Part shown: one piece after another, positions 23,906 through 34,409 of the stretch | Position numbering within the stretch: the first letter of the stretch is position 1 | How the letters are laid out: every line of letters starts with the position of its first letter | DNA from: Panicum virgatum | Taxonomy: Eukaryota; Streptophyta; Magnoliopsida; Poales; Poaceae | DNA: 64,000 bases | Assembly (NCBI RefSeq): GCF_016808335.1 | Contig: NC_053139.1 | Span: forward strand, 18,866,782 to 18,930,781 | Reading direction: 5' to 3' | Position numbers and translations under genes: made by a program | The notes under the pieces: model-generated | What the model saw: the letters and a program-made list of their open reading frames with translations, nothing else | Told to the model about the DNA's origin: nothing | Databases searched by the model: none

Positions 23906-25103
23906 AATGTCGATCGATCCCCCCAGCCCTCTTCTCTCATTGTCGTCGCCATCCTCGCGCTCTGCCACCTTTGCGCCGCCTTCGCGCCGTCGCCTTCGCC
24001 TCCCCGTCCCGGCGGCATTCGTGTCCCCGCCTGCGCCCGGCCCCGCCGCCGCCGCGACTCGCCACCGTCGACGACGAGTCCTCTGCGCGCTCGTCTTGCC
24101 TCCGCGTTGACCCCGTGAGCCGGCCTCCACGTGCCACCACCGCCGCCGATTGAAGCCCCGGCTGGCCCCTCGCCCTCATCGCCGCCGCCTCCGTCCGCGC
24201 CGCCACCCCCGGCCCAGCTCTCCTCCGCGCCGCCACGCGCCCTGCTCCACTGCCCTGGGCTACCGCCACCGCCCAGATCCGCTGCCCCGGGCCACTGCCG
24301 CCGCACCAGTACACCGCGCCGGCCACGCCCGCCTCCCCCACCCCGGCCGGCGGCAGCCACCCCACCCGGCCGGCTCGCAAGCAATTGAGCTGACATCAGT
24401 TTTTTTTGTTTTTTAATTCTTTTTTATATTATTAGATAGTTATGTATATATGAGTTGTAGAACATTGTAGAAATGGTAGAATAAAATATAAAAATGGTAG
24501 AATAAATTAGAAAATTGGTAGAATAATTTAGAAAAATAGTAAAAAATGGTAGAAATGTAAGAAATTAGAATATTTTGTAAGAAATACTATAAATTGGTTA
24601 ATACTTGTTTAAATTGGTTATCTATTTAAAATAAATTAGAAAATTGTAGAAATGGTAGATAAATTAGAAAAATGTTAGATACATTAGAAAATTGGTAGAA
24701 TAAATTAGAAATACTTGTTTAGTAATTATAAAAATAGCAGAAATTTGTAAAAATACTATAAATTGGTTAATATTTGTTTAAATTAGTTAACATTTTAAAA
24801 ATTGGTGAATATTTTTCTATGAATATTTTTGTAGAAAATTCATGAAATGTTAGAATATTTTTTTCATGAAATTGTAGAGAATTGTGAGGCACATTGTATT
24901 GAATTTCATGGCGCATTGGATATTGTAAACTTCATGTATATGTATCTTGATATTTATTGTAATAAATGTTTTATTATATGAATATATATGATGCAAATTA
25001 TGTGTTGTAGAACTTTATTTATTTAACTCGTAATTTGTTATATACGATGTTAACTTGTATAGAATTGCATACCGCACAACTGTTATTTCACGTAGACATC
25101 AAA
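23906..25103 (+). other. GC-rich leader followed by AT-rich degenerate tandem repeats
   Basis: 23906-24390 is extremely GC-rich; its long frames on both strands are low-complexity Pro/Arg/Ala and not credible proteins. 24440-24870 is a degenerate repeat of AAATTGGTAGAATAAATTAG type units. Together they look like the first exon/leader and first intron of the downstream CACTA gene. The same succession (subterminal repeats, pyrimidine-rich leader, GC-rich block, simple AT/GT-rich repeats) recurs in miniature in the CACTA at 31437-32506. Confidence 0.5.
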
Positions 25104-28100
25104 ATGGAACCTTTTCGCCGCGAGGACGATGACGCATTCCTCCACGACATAATTTATGAAAGTGGAGAAGATGCCGAGTATGATGGCAGCCAGTATTTGA
25201 ACGATACTGGTGAAGGCGATGCTGACCAGTTAGAGCAAATGGCTGCGCAAAACGATACAGCCGAAGTTAGTATTGAAATTCGTACATACATATATATGTA
25301 GAACTTTATGATGAATTCTGTTCCTACAAATGTTCAACGTGTATGAAATGTCTATTTCTCCAGGCATCCGGATCGAGGAAGCCGAAACAGAAATGAGGCT
25401 CAAAGAAAAGGATGGAGGGGCATACCACCATCACCTCATTGTACCCAGATGGTGAACCAAAGTCTCCCAAGGGTGCTAAGACAATAGTCGTCAATCAATG
25501 CGGGTATTATGTGCGTGAGAATATCCTCATCAGCTTCAGGCTATGGAAGAAAAGCAGTGCCACCAATAGTGATGATGACATCGTCCCAGAAATAGAAAAG
25601 GAAATGCTATGGGCAGATGTGAAACGACACTTCAGTGTTCCGGAGGAGCACGAACCACTATTTAAGAATTGGGTCATAAAAAAGATGGTTATTGCGTTTC
25701 TGACGTTCAAGAAAAACTTGAACAAAGACTACGTTAAAAAGGGCCTCACCCCAGACTTTGAGAAGGACTTCAAGAATCAACGTCCTTACTGGGATGCAGG
25801 TGTGCAATACAAATCGTCCGAGGGCAGCAAACAGCGAACAGCACAAGCCAAAGAGAATGCTAGCAAGAAAAAACACTTCCATCATCTTGGCCAGGGAGGT
25901 TATAAGGCGGCTATTCCAAAGTGGCAGAAAATGGAAGATGACCTCATTGCAAGAGGAAACATACCGGCAACCTTCAACTGGCCGTTGCGAGCAAAGTATT
26001 TCTTTTATGCTCACGGAGGCACATTGAACATGGAAGATCGCTCGTTTGTCACTAGCGATGCCATAAGAGAAGCGGCCACCAAGCTCAATGACGCACTCAA
26101 GGCCGTGTCAGAAGGCAGCTTCAAGCCTGATAGAGAGAAAGACGAGCTGACGTACGCTCTCAGGACACCCGAACACACTGGACGTGTCCAAGGCATGGGC
26201 GTAGTTTCATGGAAGCATGGCTTCAGTGGCGACATAGAGACATATCGAAGTCGACATTGAAGAAAGGCTGAAATAGCAGAGAAGACGCGTGCCCTAGAAG
26301 AACGGGTTGCTTCGATCGAAGGTGCACTTGCAGCTAGCCAGCACCAACAACCAGAAGCCAGATCAACGGCTCGGTTGGAGACTAGCCCAGTCGGCTCGCA
26401 GCGTCGTAGCAGTGTCGCTTCAACGGAACACCCTGCCGCAGATCGAGAGGAAACGGTTGCGGAACATTATCCCGTGGACGACATCGCCGTGAGGACCCCC
26501 TGTGAGCTTCTATATCAGCTAAGGAAAAAACTGAAAGTAGTCGCTCACGGGGTTGCTGAAGTCCCTGTTTAAGGCGGGACAATCCATGGCATGACGATTC
26601 CAGAAGGATATGCTAGAGTCATGGTTGACCGTGTCTAGCAAGGATGGGAAGACCTCGACCTCGAGATCCCTAGAGGCGATGGAGAAGAGGAACTAGGACA
26701 GGCCGTCCACACTTGGATCTGTTAGAAGAAACAGTACATAAGAATTGCAGAAAGGGATGCTAGCCCGTCTCCGAGGTCACCAGCTGCTCAAGGGTACCCC
26801 AGTATGGATCCACCGTCACCGGCCGCAGCCCGGGACCCCAGTGTTAGTCCATCACCGTCACCGGCCGCTTCCGGGGACCCCAGTGTTAGTCCGCCTCCGC
26901 CACCGCCTCCCCCCACAAAGAAGAAGCAATCTGCTTGGGTGCCGCCACCGCCACCGCCACCTCCAAGGCCGAAGAAGACCCAACAACACAAGAAGAAAGA
27001 GAAGCCCCCGCCAGAGAAGTCAGGTTATGAAATGACTGATGAGGAATTGATTGCTTGGGTGCAAAAAGACGTGCGCAAGCAGTGAAGCCAAAGAAGCCTC
27101 CGCCAAAGGAACCAGTGGATCCAGCAGGGAAGAAATTCTTTCTATCCACGATGTGCCAACCAAAGCAGAAAGAATCGATGTCGGACTACGACCGCTCGAT
27201 CACAAAGTCATGGGAGAAGAAGAGTATCCAGAGAGTTCCCCAGCTCGGAGAACAACCCAACAAAACGATACCCCCACTACTATTGCTTTCAAAAGAGGAT
27301 GAAGCTACTGCTGAGTTTGTCAAGGAAATGAACCTCACAAAAGCTCAGCTCCTAGGTGATGAAAAAATCCCGGTTCACCAATGGGCAGGAAGAAAGCCAT
27401 TTGTAATGGGGGAACCTCTGATGTGGCCAGAGTTGATTGACACCCTACCAACAAGAATGCGTGAGTTCCATGAGTGGTACTTGAAAGCATGTGCAGAGGG
27501 GTATATAATGCTAGCCGCTCGAATTAAACATACCCATTTCCATCGGGGGATGGATGACATTTGGATCGATTTTGACCATTTTTTGTTTATATTCCATCAA
27601 GACGCCCTAGACAAGTCCCTCATACTTGTAAGTGTTTTCTGTCAATTCTATATATCTAACATTTCTTCTATCCATATGTATGTATCAACAGTTTCCACTA
27701 GATCCTACTTGTGATCGAAATCGATCGGTCCCGAGTTACTGTGTGGGACTCCTTGAAGAAGCCACCAGAAAAATATCAAAATCTCATACACATCATGCAA
27801 AGGGCATGGTCTCGGTTCCTCAAAGCACAATTAGGAGTCACGTCAACACGACTGAACTTGAATTCAACCATAACAAGCCGGTACGAATATCGCACATCTA
27901 CTTTCATTTATTCAAACAGTATGAATATTTCATAACATGGATATATGTAAATAGTGTTTGACACAGAATCAAGGAACCAACCTTTGCGGATACTACATAT
28001 GTGAGCACATGCACTATTTTTGCAGAGAAACCAAGATGATAACACAATAAACATTCGAAGTACGTATAACATTAGTAATAATTTCTTGCATCTAATTCCA

Positions 28101-28342
28101 TGCAGGTACTAAATTAAAATATTGGTGTTTATTTGTTGTTGACAGATTTGGAATATGAAGAGAACTTCATCGAAACGGAAATAATTAGGGTAATTCAAGA
28201 AGTACTCTGTGGATTCCTGTTGGATGAGGTGATAAATCCAAAAGGTGAATTTCATTCCGATCCAAGGATAAGTGTGGCTCGAGCTGATAAAAAGAAACGC
28301 CGCAAGAACGATGCCGGTGCCGATGACGATGAAGATGATTAG
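25104..28342 (+). pseudogene. Second CACTA gene: proline-rich protein with Ulp1/C48 protease-like domain, decayed
   Basis: Segments in order: an acidic start (MEPFRREDDDAFLHDIIYES) to about 25265; a probable intron; a conserved CACTA-protein region (HTTITSLYPDGEPKSPKG, NQCGYYVRENILISFRLWKK, THFHRGMDDIWIDFD). Between these lie a coiled-coil stretch, a proline-rich hinge with two Pro-8 runs near 26900-26970, and a Lys-rich segment. The C-terminal part resembles Ulp1/C48 cysteine proteases: the catalytic-His exon near 27690 has a one-base insertion and a Trp-to-stop change; VWDSLKKPPEKYQ carries the Asp; GTNLCGYYICEHM (near 27970) carries the Cys; the gene ends in acidic residues at 28342. In-frame stops at 25394, 26258, near 26570, near 26636 and near 26722 and a frameshift near 27080 make it a pseudogene. 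C48-like second ORFs are known in plant CACTAs; the activity is not proven. Confidence 0.82.
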
Positions 28343-28601
28343 AATTATTGAAGAATTTGTCGGAAAAACTTATGAGCATTCATACTTATAAATATTAATT
28401 TCTTTTATCCATGTATGTATATAATTTCTAACATTTCTTCTATCCATGTATGTATATAATTTTTTTATTTGCTCTGCTCCATGTACAAATACGAATTCTA
28501 GATTCGAGTACGAATACACAAACAGCTACGAGTATGACTACTAATACTAATTAATTGAAAAGAAAAAAGAACAAATATAAAGGATCAAAAATAAAAAAAA
28601 T
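28343..28601. other. AT-rich spacer before the CACTA 3' repeats
   Basis: No coding signal. It contains a near-duplicate pair of about 45 bp (ATTTCTTCTATCCATGTATG type) at about 28400 and 28430. Confidence 0.4.
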
Positions 28602-28841
28602 CCGTTTAGTACCGGTTGGTATCACCAATCGGTACTAAACTGCTTGGCCCATGTGCTGGTGTGGCCAGCGGTTTAGTACCGGTTGGTGTTAGCAACCGGT
28701 ACTAAACAGACCGTTTAGTATCGGGTGAAGTGACCGGTACTAAGTGCACACGCACTTATTACCGGAGAAGCGGTACCGATCGGAAAACCGGTACAAACCG
28801 AGGGTTTCCGGCCGGTACTAAAGCCATTTTTTCTAGTAGTG
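28602..28841. repeat. 3' subterminal repeats and terminal inverted repeat of the large CACTA
   Basis: At least three well-kept inverted pairs GTTTAGTACCGGTTGGT / CCGGTACTAAAC, further CCGGTAC copies, and the terminus TTTTTTCTAGTAGTG. This end is less decayed than the left one. Confidence 0.9.
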
Positions 28842-29172
28842 ACGAATAGATTCCCCTCGGTCTCCTCCTTTCCATGCGCCTCCCATCATTGAACTCTGGC
28901 CGTTAGAGCTCCGGCATGGCCGGCAACAAGTGCAGCCACCTCCACAAGGTTATCCGCTATGGTCCATGGATAAAGGATTTGGCCAGTTTGAAAATGGCCT
29001 CCTAAAAAAAATTAAAATAGAATCATATAGTATGAGTCTCGGTAGTTTTACAAAATTCCCAGTTTAACCTAGACTTTTAGCATAACTAACTCAGGATTTT
29101 TTTTCCAATTCGTGAGCACTACTCAACGTGTCTTGTGAAACTTTCGGCTAACCTCCGAAGTATAAAGGTTAA
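28842..29172. other. Intergenic host sequence
   Basis: Starts with ACGAATAGATTCC, which continues the host sequence interrupted at about 16049. No gene is supported. It ends in TAAAGGTTAA (29163-29172), the left target duplication of the next element. Confidence 0.5.
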
Positions 29173-30229
29173 GGAACAAGTCCAATTTACCCCCTGAACT
29201 TGTCAAGAAGTCTAAAATACCCCCTGAACTACAAAACCAGACATATTGCCCCCCTCAACTTATAAAACCGGGTAAATCACCCCTGTCTGGTTTTCATGGT
29301 AGTTTTGCTGACGTCAGCATGCGGGTCCCACACGTCAGTCCCTCTCCTCTTTCCCCTCTCCTCTCCGATCACCTCTCCACCGCCGCTGGCGCTCGCCATC
29401 CTCCAGCTCTCCCTACCGGGCGCCGCCAGTGCCGCCGCCGCCTGGCCGCCGCGAGCCTCCGCCCCCGCCATGGCCGCCACTGCGCGTCTCCTCCTCGCCC
29501 TGGTGGAGCTCCGCGCGCCCCTCCGTGTGGCAATAGGCGACGGCAGTGGGCCGGATCTGGAGGCGTAGGCCGGAGGGCGCCGCGAGCCTGCCTAGCCGGC
29601 GGCCGGAGCTCCGCCGCCGGGACGCAGGGACGCCGCCCCCGCCTTGGCCCTTCCTGGCGGTGGGTCCGGAGCCGGGCCGGCCGGAGGCCGGAGCTCCGCC
29701 GCCGGGAGGCAGGGGCATCGCCCCGTCGCCCCACCTCGGCCCTGTCTGCTGGGGGCATGGCAGGAGCCTGCCCGGTCCGCCACCGGGGGGCATGGGCGTC
29801 GCCCCGCCGCCCCCTGGGCCCTACCAGGGGGTGTGGCCGGTGCTCCGCTGCCGGGAGGTAGGGGCGCCGCCTCCGCCTGGGCCCTGCCTGGGGGCGTGGC
29901 CGGAGCTCCACCACCGGTAGGCGGGGGCGCCGCCCCGCCTGGGCCTTGTGAAGAAGATGAGGAGAGGAGAGAGCCAGGGGGAAAGGGAAAAGAGAAAAGA
30001 AAGAGAAAAGAGAGAAAAAGAAAAAAGAAGAAAAAGGAAAAAGAGGATAGGGGAGAGAGGCTGACGGGTGGGACCCACATGCTGACATCATCGAAAATCA
30101 CTGTAAAAACCAGTAAGGGGGGTGATTTGCACGGTTTTAAGAGTTGAGGGGGCAATATGTCTGGTTTTGTTGTTCATGGGGTATTTTAGACTTCTTCACA
30201 AATTCAGGGGGGTAAATTGGATTTATTCC
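29173..30229. mobile_element. Pack-MULE-like element with about 170-bp TIRs and GC-rich interior
   Basis: Inverted termini GGAACAAGTCCAATTTACCC (left) and GGAATAAATCCAATTTACCC (right, inverse) extend for about 170 bp with good matching through ACCCCCTGAAC, AAGTCTAAAATACCCC, AAACCAGACATATTGCCCCC and GGGTCCCAC. Flanks TAAAGGTTAA and TAAAGTTAA fit a 9-bp Mutator-type duplication with one indel. The interior (29360-29950) is very GC-rich and built of degenerate direct repeats around GGAGCTCCGCCGCCGGGA. Frames in it are low-complexity and no transposase is present. The GC-rich cargo could be captured host sequence, but I cannot name a source. Confidence 0.82.
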
Positions 30230-30664
30230 TAAAGTTAATAACCTTTAAACCCTTATTTCTATATTTTTAAATGTCATCGGCTTAATTGTTTTAATTCCAT
30301 TTCTGTTGCAATAGGTTCGTATCGATCTAAACTATAGGATAGCGGTGACGTTTATTATGGTACGCATTTTTAGAATTTAATTTGAATATTAATTCAATTA
30401 GTATATAATTCAATACATTTTCCAATCAAAGGCTAATTAGTTTTTTTTAAATCACGTGAGGCAAGCGTCTATGCTACGTAGTTGTCAAATAAAGAAAGAA
30501 AAAAAATTTAGGACCATGGAAGGAAGGAGTTATTTTTTCCATGTGAAATAAAGAATTTTCTCAAATATTTTACCGTGTAAGAATTGGCCACCGCATCGCT
30601 TCACCTTCCTCCGTCCAAGGTCCAACAAGCGCATCCTCTCCCTCCCCAAAACCCGCCAGAGAAG
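30230..30664 (+). promoter_or_regulatory. Upstream region of the lectin gene
   Basis: AT-rich 435-bp stretch between the Pack-MULE-like element and the lectin ATG. No single TATA box is certain; the leader just before the ATG is CT/CA-rich. The right target duplication of the element is at 30230-30238. Confidence 0.4.
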
Positions 30665-31436
30665 ATGTACGGCTTCGGGGCCGGGCTCGGGCACCCCTGG
30701 TTGAACCCTGATGGCACCTTCAAGGTCTTCTGCAAGGCCGACGAGGGGCTCTGCCTCGCCGTCCGCAGAGGCGCCCTCGTCCTTGCCCCCGCCGACCCCG
30801 ACGACGAGCACCAGCACTGGTTCAAGGACGTCCGCTTCAGCCTGCGCATCGAGGATGAGGAGGGCAAGCCTGTCTTCTCTCTCATCAACAAGGCCACCGG
30901 CCTCGCCGTCCAGCACTCGCTCGGCCCCTTCCACCCGGTATTTACCCTCCCACCCCTTGCTCTAGATCCTTCCCCTTTACTCCCTACAATGTTCGATTCG
31001 TCGGTTTGCGTGAATGCTTCTCGGATCATTGAATTTTGGAAGAATGCGGATCGGGATGATGTGATGGGGAACCTTGATTTCAGGTGAGGCTGGTGAAGTT
31101 CAACCCGGAGGACTTCGACGAGTCGGTGCTGTGGACGGAGAGCGGCCACTTGGGCAGGGACTTCGGCCGCATCCGCTTGTTGCACGACGTCGACATGGTC
31201 CTCGACGCCTTGCCCCGCGACGAGGACGACGGCGGCGGCGTGCGAGACGGCACGACCATCACGCTCACGGAGTGGGCCGGGGGCAGCACCCAGAGCTGGA
31301 AGATCCTCTACTGGAGCGTCGAGGCCAACAAGACCTGCGGCGGGCTTTTCTCCGAGCCCACCTGCCGCATCTACTGCAAGGCCGACGAGAGCCGCAGCCA
31401 CACCGTGCGCCAAGGTGCTGTCTGCCTCGCGCCTAA

Positions 31437-32506
31437 CACTACTACTAGAAAACGGCACATTCATCCCTGCACGTTAGTACCGGGCGCACTTTGGCCCGGT
31501 ACTAAAGATCAATTTAGTACCGGACGGTATACACAGTATCCTGAGAGTCGAATAGTACCGGCTGAAACCACTACTGACGTCAAGAAGTAACGATTTAGTA
31601 CCGGCTGGTAGCTCTAGCCGGTACTAAATAGCACCCACAAAATTTAATACCGGTTAGAGACACCGTCCGGTACAAAAAGTATTCTATTTGTACCGGACAT
31701 AGCCTCCGTCCGGTACTAACCATGCCAACCAAAAAATCTTCCGTCGTCCTTAAAATATCCACTCCACCACTCACCAAGCTGAGTCTCATCCTCATACTCT
31801 CCTCTACACTCCATCGTCCTCTCCACTCAGTCCTCTCATCCTCTCTCTCCCTCCCTCCTCTCCTTAGGCAGGCCGCAGGCGGCATCCCGGCAGCGCATGG
31901 CCAAGCCGGACTCCCGGCGGCGCTCGGGGCCAAGGCCGGCGGCGCGCGAGGGCCTGGCCGGCCTCCCGGCGGCGCACGGGGCCAAGGCCTCCCGGCGGCG
32001 CTCGGGGCCAGGCCGGCCTCCCGGCGGCGCGCAGAGCCCGGCGGCGCGTGGGGCCAGGCCGGCCTCCTGGCGGCGCGCGGAGCTGCCTGCTCTTCCTCCG
32101 GTGATTGTGATTGTATTCTGTGAAATTTGTGATTGTGAGATGTATTCTTCTGAAATTTGTTATTGTGAAATGTATTTTGCTGATTGTAAAAGGTATTCTT
32201 GTGATTGTGATGACTGGTGTGGAAATATATTCTTGTGATTGTGATGTGATTTTTTGATTGTAATGACTGTGTGGTGGAAAAGGAAAAAAAAGGAAAAAGA
32301 GAAAAAAAATGAAAATGAAAACGAAAAAAAGGAGGGAAAGAAAACCTACGCGTTTGGACACAAAGACTACCGACCGGTACTAAAAGATCTTTTAGTACCG
32401 GGCAACTTGACCGGTACTAAATAGTACCGGCCAAGCGATACCGGTCGGTTACCCGGTATTAATAGGGGGTTGCAGACCGGTACAAATGGCAATATTTCTA
32501 GCAGTG
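31437..32506. mobile_element. Non-autonomous CACTA inserted in lectin exon 2
   Basis: Termini CACTACTACTAGAAA (left, with one extra ACT unit) and TTTCTAGCAGTG (right). Flanking bases TAA (31434-31436) and TAC (32507-32509) fit a 3-bp duplication with one change. Subterminal TTTAGTACCGG / CCGGTACTAAA arrays lie at 31470-31720 and 32365-32490. The interior has a CT-rich leader, a GC-rich block of CCGGCGGCGC direct repeats (31870-32090) and TGTGATTGTGA simple repeats (32095-32260). No transposase is encoded; it would depend on a relative of the 16-29 kb element, whose motif it shares. Confidence 0.92.
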
Positions 32507-32653
32507 TACCGACGCCGACGACGAGTACCAGCACTGGATCCAGGACAAGAGGCTTGGGAGCCGGATCAGGGACTTGGAAGGCTACCCGCTTTTGTCCTCG
32601 TCAACAGAGTCACCGGTGACGCCACCGATGGTTCCACAGACCAGGGCAATCCT

Positions 32654-33404
32654 GTAAGCAACCATTCACCCTTGTTCAATCTACCATCACATGATTAATA
32701 TCAAACACTAACTAGTCATGAAGCTTTCTTTTTCAAACCCTTCAATCCTGCAACCTTGCCAAATAAAGTCTCGAGACTAGGGATGAAAACGGATTGGATC
32801 TGGGTAGATATTTATATATTTTTTTCTCGGGTTCGGATTCAGGTATAGATAGTGTCAGATGTGTCGGATATTGATATACACACACCCTATACACATATCA
32901 AATATCCGACTTTGAGTATTTGGATTTGGATCTGGATTAGATGTTGAGTATCATGATTCAGATACAGAATATCCCATTTAGTATCTGAACCCTTCCGTTG
33001 GATGGATGAACGGATATCCGTTCCATTTTCATCCCTGCTCTTGAGCTCTCAAAATATAGGAGTAAGTTCCAAACTGTTTCATGAACTGCCTTTTTTTTAT
33101 GCTCTGTACTGATGCTTGTTTTCATCTCTAGCCTACCCAACTCCAACGTTTCTCGAACGGCTACCCAACCCCAACTTGCTTGGGGCTAAAGGCTTTCTGT
33201 TTTTTGTTTTTGTTGAATGAATCTCTACTAGGCTGCAAGGTTTCAAATCTAATGCGTTCATGTTGGATTTGGATGAATTTTAATTTTTGTAAGCAGGGGT
33301 ATACCTTCAACCTTTCGTAATCAACATTCACCATGCAACATTATTTTAGAGAAGGAAAGTGAATAATAGATTTTTTTTGCATGTTTGATTGATCCAATGT
33401 ACAG
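32654..33404 (+). other. Lectin intron 2, containing a MITE-like insertion
   Basis: Intron with GT donor (32654) and CAG acceptor (33402-33404). Nothing coding is seen apart from the possible MITE at 32778-33036. Confidence 0.6.
32778..33036. mobile_element. hAT-like MITE in the lectin intron
   Basis: Termini TAGGGATGAAAACGGA (left) and the inverse of TCCGTTCCATTTTCATCCCTG (right) match the widespread grass CAGGGATGAAAACGG MITE class. The interior has repeated GGAT/ATATCC words. No clean 8-bp target duplication could be read. Confidence 0.6.
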
Positions 33405-33644
33405 CTGAAGCTTAAGGCATCCAATCCGTGCTACTTGGATGAGTTCACAATGTTGTCGAAGGGCCGTGACATGGGGGATGGCTTTGGGTTCATACACATG
33501 TTGTGCGATATCTCCCTCAACTTCAGTGTCTTCCATGTGGATAAGGACCATGGTGGGGTGCACGATGACACCAAACTCATGCTCTTGGATTGGAATCTGG
33601 GACTGGAAGACAACTTGCACTTTCAGTGGAAGATTGTCCCCTAG

Positions 33645-34198
33645 TGTAAGTCTCCCTACAGCACACATATAGCTTGCCTTGAGCAGTGTAAATCTCCTTA
33701 CGCAAGATCACATTTCCCAAGCTCCTACTAAATTGCCACGGCTTTTCTCAAAATTTTGATTTCCACTGTTGAAACTTTTGCACAATCGCACATCCTAACA
33801 AGACGACAACCATTAAAAGAATGCCATAAAGTGGTAGGCTGATAATTTATAGCCTTTCAGGATTAGCATGCTTGGCATCGAGAAGGTTGGTAATGCCTTG
33901 TAGTTGTTTCTTGTGTTTGCAGAAATTGCTGTGCTGCAGCTATGCATTGGTCATTGCCCTTGGTTTAGAGTTCCAGAGATGAGGCTCTCATCTGCTGCGG
34001 TGCTACTAGAGTGAAGTTGTGTTTGATCTGTGGTGATAATGTGCCCCCATGTGCGTTTAGTTCAGTTCTGTCATTAGGTACTGCTGCGAGAGAAGATGGA
34101 TCTTGCCTCCGGTGAACTATGCTGGGGTTGTATGGGTGTAGTTGGTTTGCACTGACGACTGATGGTCTGATGCACTGTACCTTATACTAAATACAATA
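33645..34198 (+). other. 3' region of the lectin gene
   Basis: Probable 3' untranslated sequence and downstream spacer; no additional gene is supported. Confidence 0.4.
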
Positions 34199-34272
34199 CT
34201 CCCTCCATTTTAAATTGTAGGTCGTTTTGGCTTTTCTAGGATCATCAATTTCGCTATGCGCGCGCGCGCACG

Positions 34273-34342
<70 letters not shown>

Positions 34343-34407
34343 GTCTACATAGCAAGATTGATGAACTTAGAAGAGCTAAAACGACCTACATTTTGGAATG
34401 GAGGGAG
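34199..34407. mobile_element. Stowaway MITE with internal microsatellite
   Basis: Terminal inverted repeats CTCCCTCCATTTTAAATTGT and the inverse ATTTTGGAATGGAGGGAG, extended by AGGTCGTTTTGGC, with TA target duplications at 34197-34198 and 34408-34409. The centre is a (GC)n(CA)n(TA)n array. Confidence 0.93.
34256..34340. repeat. Compound microsatellite (GC)n(CA)n(TA)n
   Basis: A dinucleotide array inside the Stowaway MITE, running from GCGCGC through CACACA to a long TATATA stretch. Likely length-polymorphic. Confidence 0.95.
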
Positions 34408-34409
34408 TA

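Larger units (their letters stand above)
16050..28841 (+). mobile_element. Large decayed CACTA (En/Spm) element, possibly composite
   Basis: The right terminus is TTTTTTCTAGTAGTG (ending 28841), the inverse of the grass CACTACTAGAAAAAA terminus. Subterminal repeats of the form TTTAGTACCGG...CCGGTACTAAA occur at 16050-16330, 23757-23905 and 28602-28841. Between them lie a tnp2 transposase pseudogene and a second proline-rich/Ulp1-like gene, both on plus, as expected of autonomous grass CACTAs. The left terminal inverted repeat is missing: the sequence passes directly from host-like TCCACGACGA into ATGTTAGTACCG. The bases ACGAAT occur on both outer flanks, so the uninterrupted target can be read across the element. 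The internal repeat cluster suggests two elements may be fused. Confidence 0.85.
30665..33644 (+). pseudogene. r40-type tandem Euonymus-lectin (EUL) gene, disrupted by CACTA insertion and frameshift
   Basis: EUL-domain proteins of the r40 class are nucleocytoplasmic carbohydrate-binding proteins linked to ABA, salt and drought responses in grasses. Exon 1 (30665-30937, 91 codons) holds GAGLGHPWLNPDGTFKVFCK and DDEHQHWFKDVRFS. A phase-0 intron leads to exon 2 at 31084 (VRLVKFNPEDFDESVLWTES), which completes domain 1 and starts domain 2 (CRIYCKADESRSHTVRQGAV). A 1070-bp CACTA follows Leu-Ala-Pro; the exon resumes at 32507 with DADDEYQHWIQDKRLGSRI. Near 32588 one base is missing, shifting the frame before FVLVNRVTGDATDGSTDQGN. 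The exon ends at 32653; exon 3 (33405-33644) gives LKASNPCYLDEFTMLSKGRD to WKIVP. Introns are in phase, so the damage is limited to the insertion and the frameshift. Two EUL domains match the usual length. Confidence 0.9.

Noticed and set aside
23863..24416. Long Pro/Arg/Ala-rich ORFs on both strands
   Set aside because: Composition-driven frames in a GC-rich leader; no domain, and several conflicting frames are equally long.
29296..30155. Long ORFs inside the Pack-MULE-like element
   Set aside because: All six frames are open because of GC richness and direct repeats; none has a recognisable domain.
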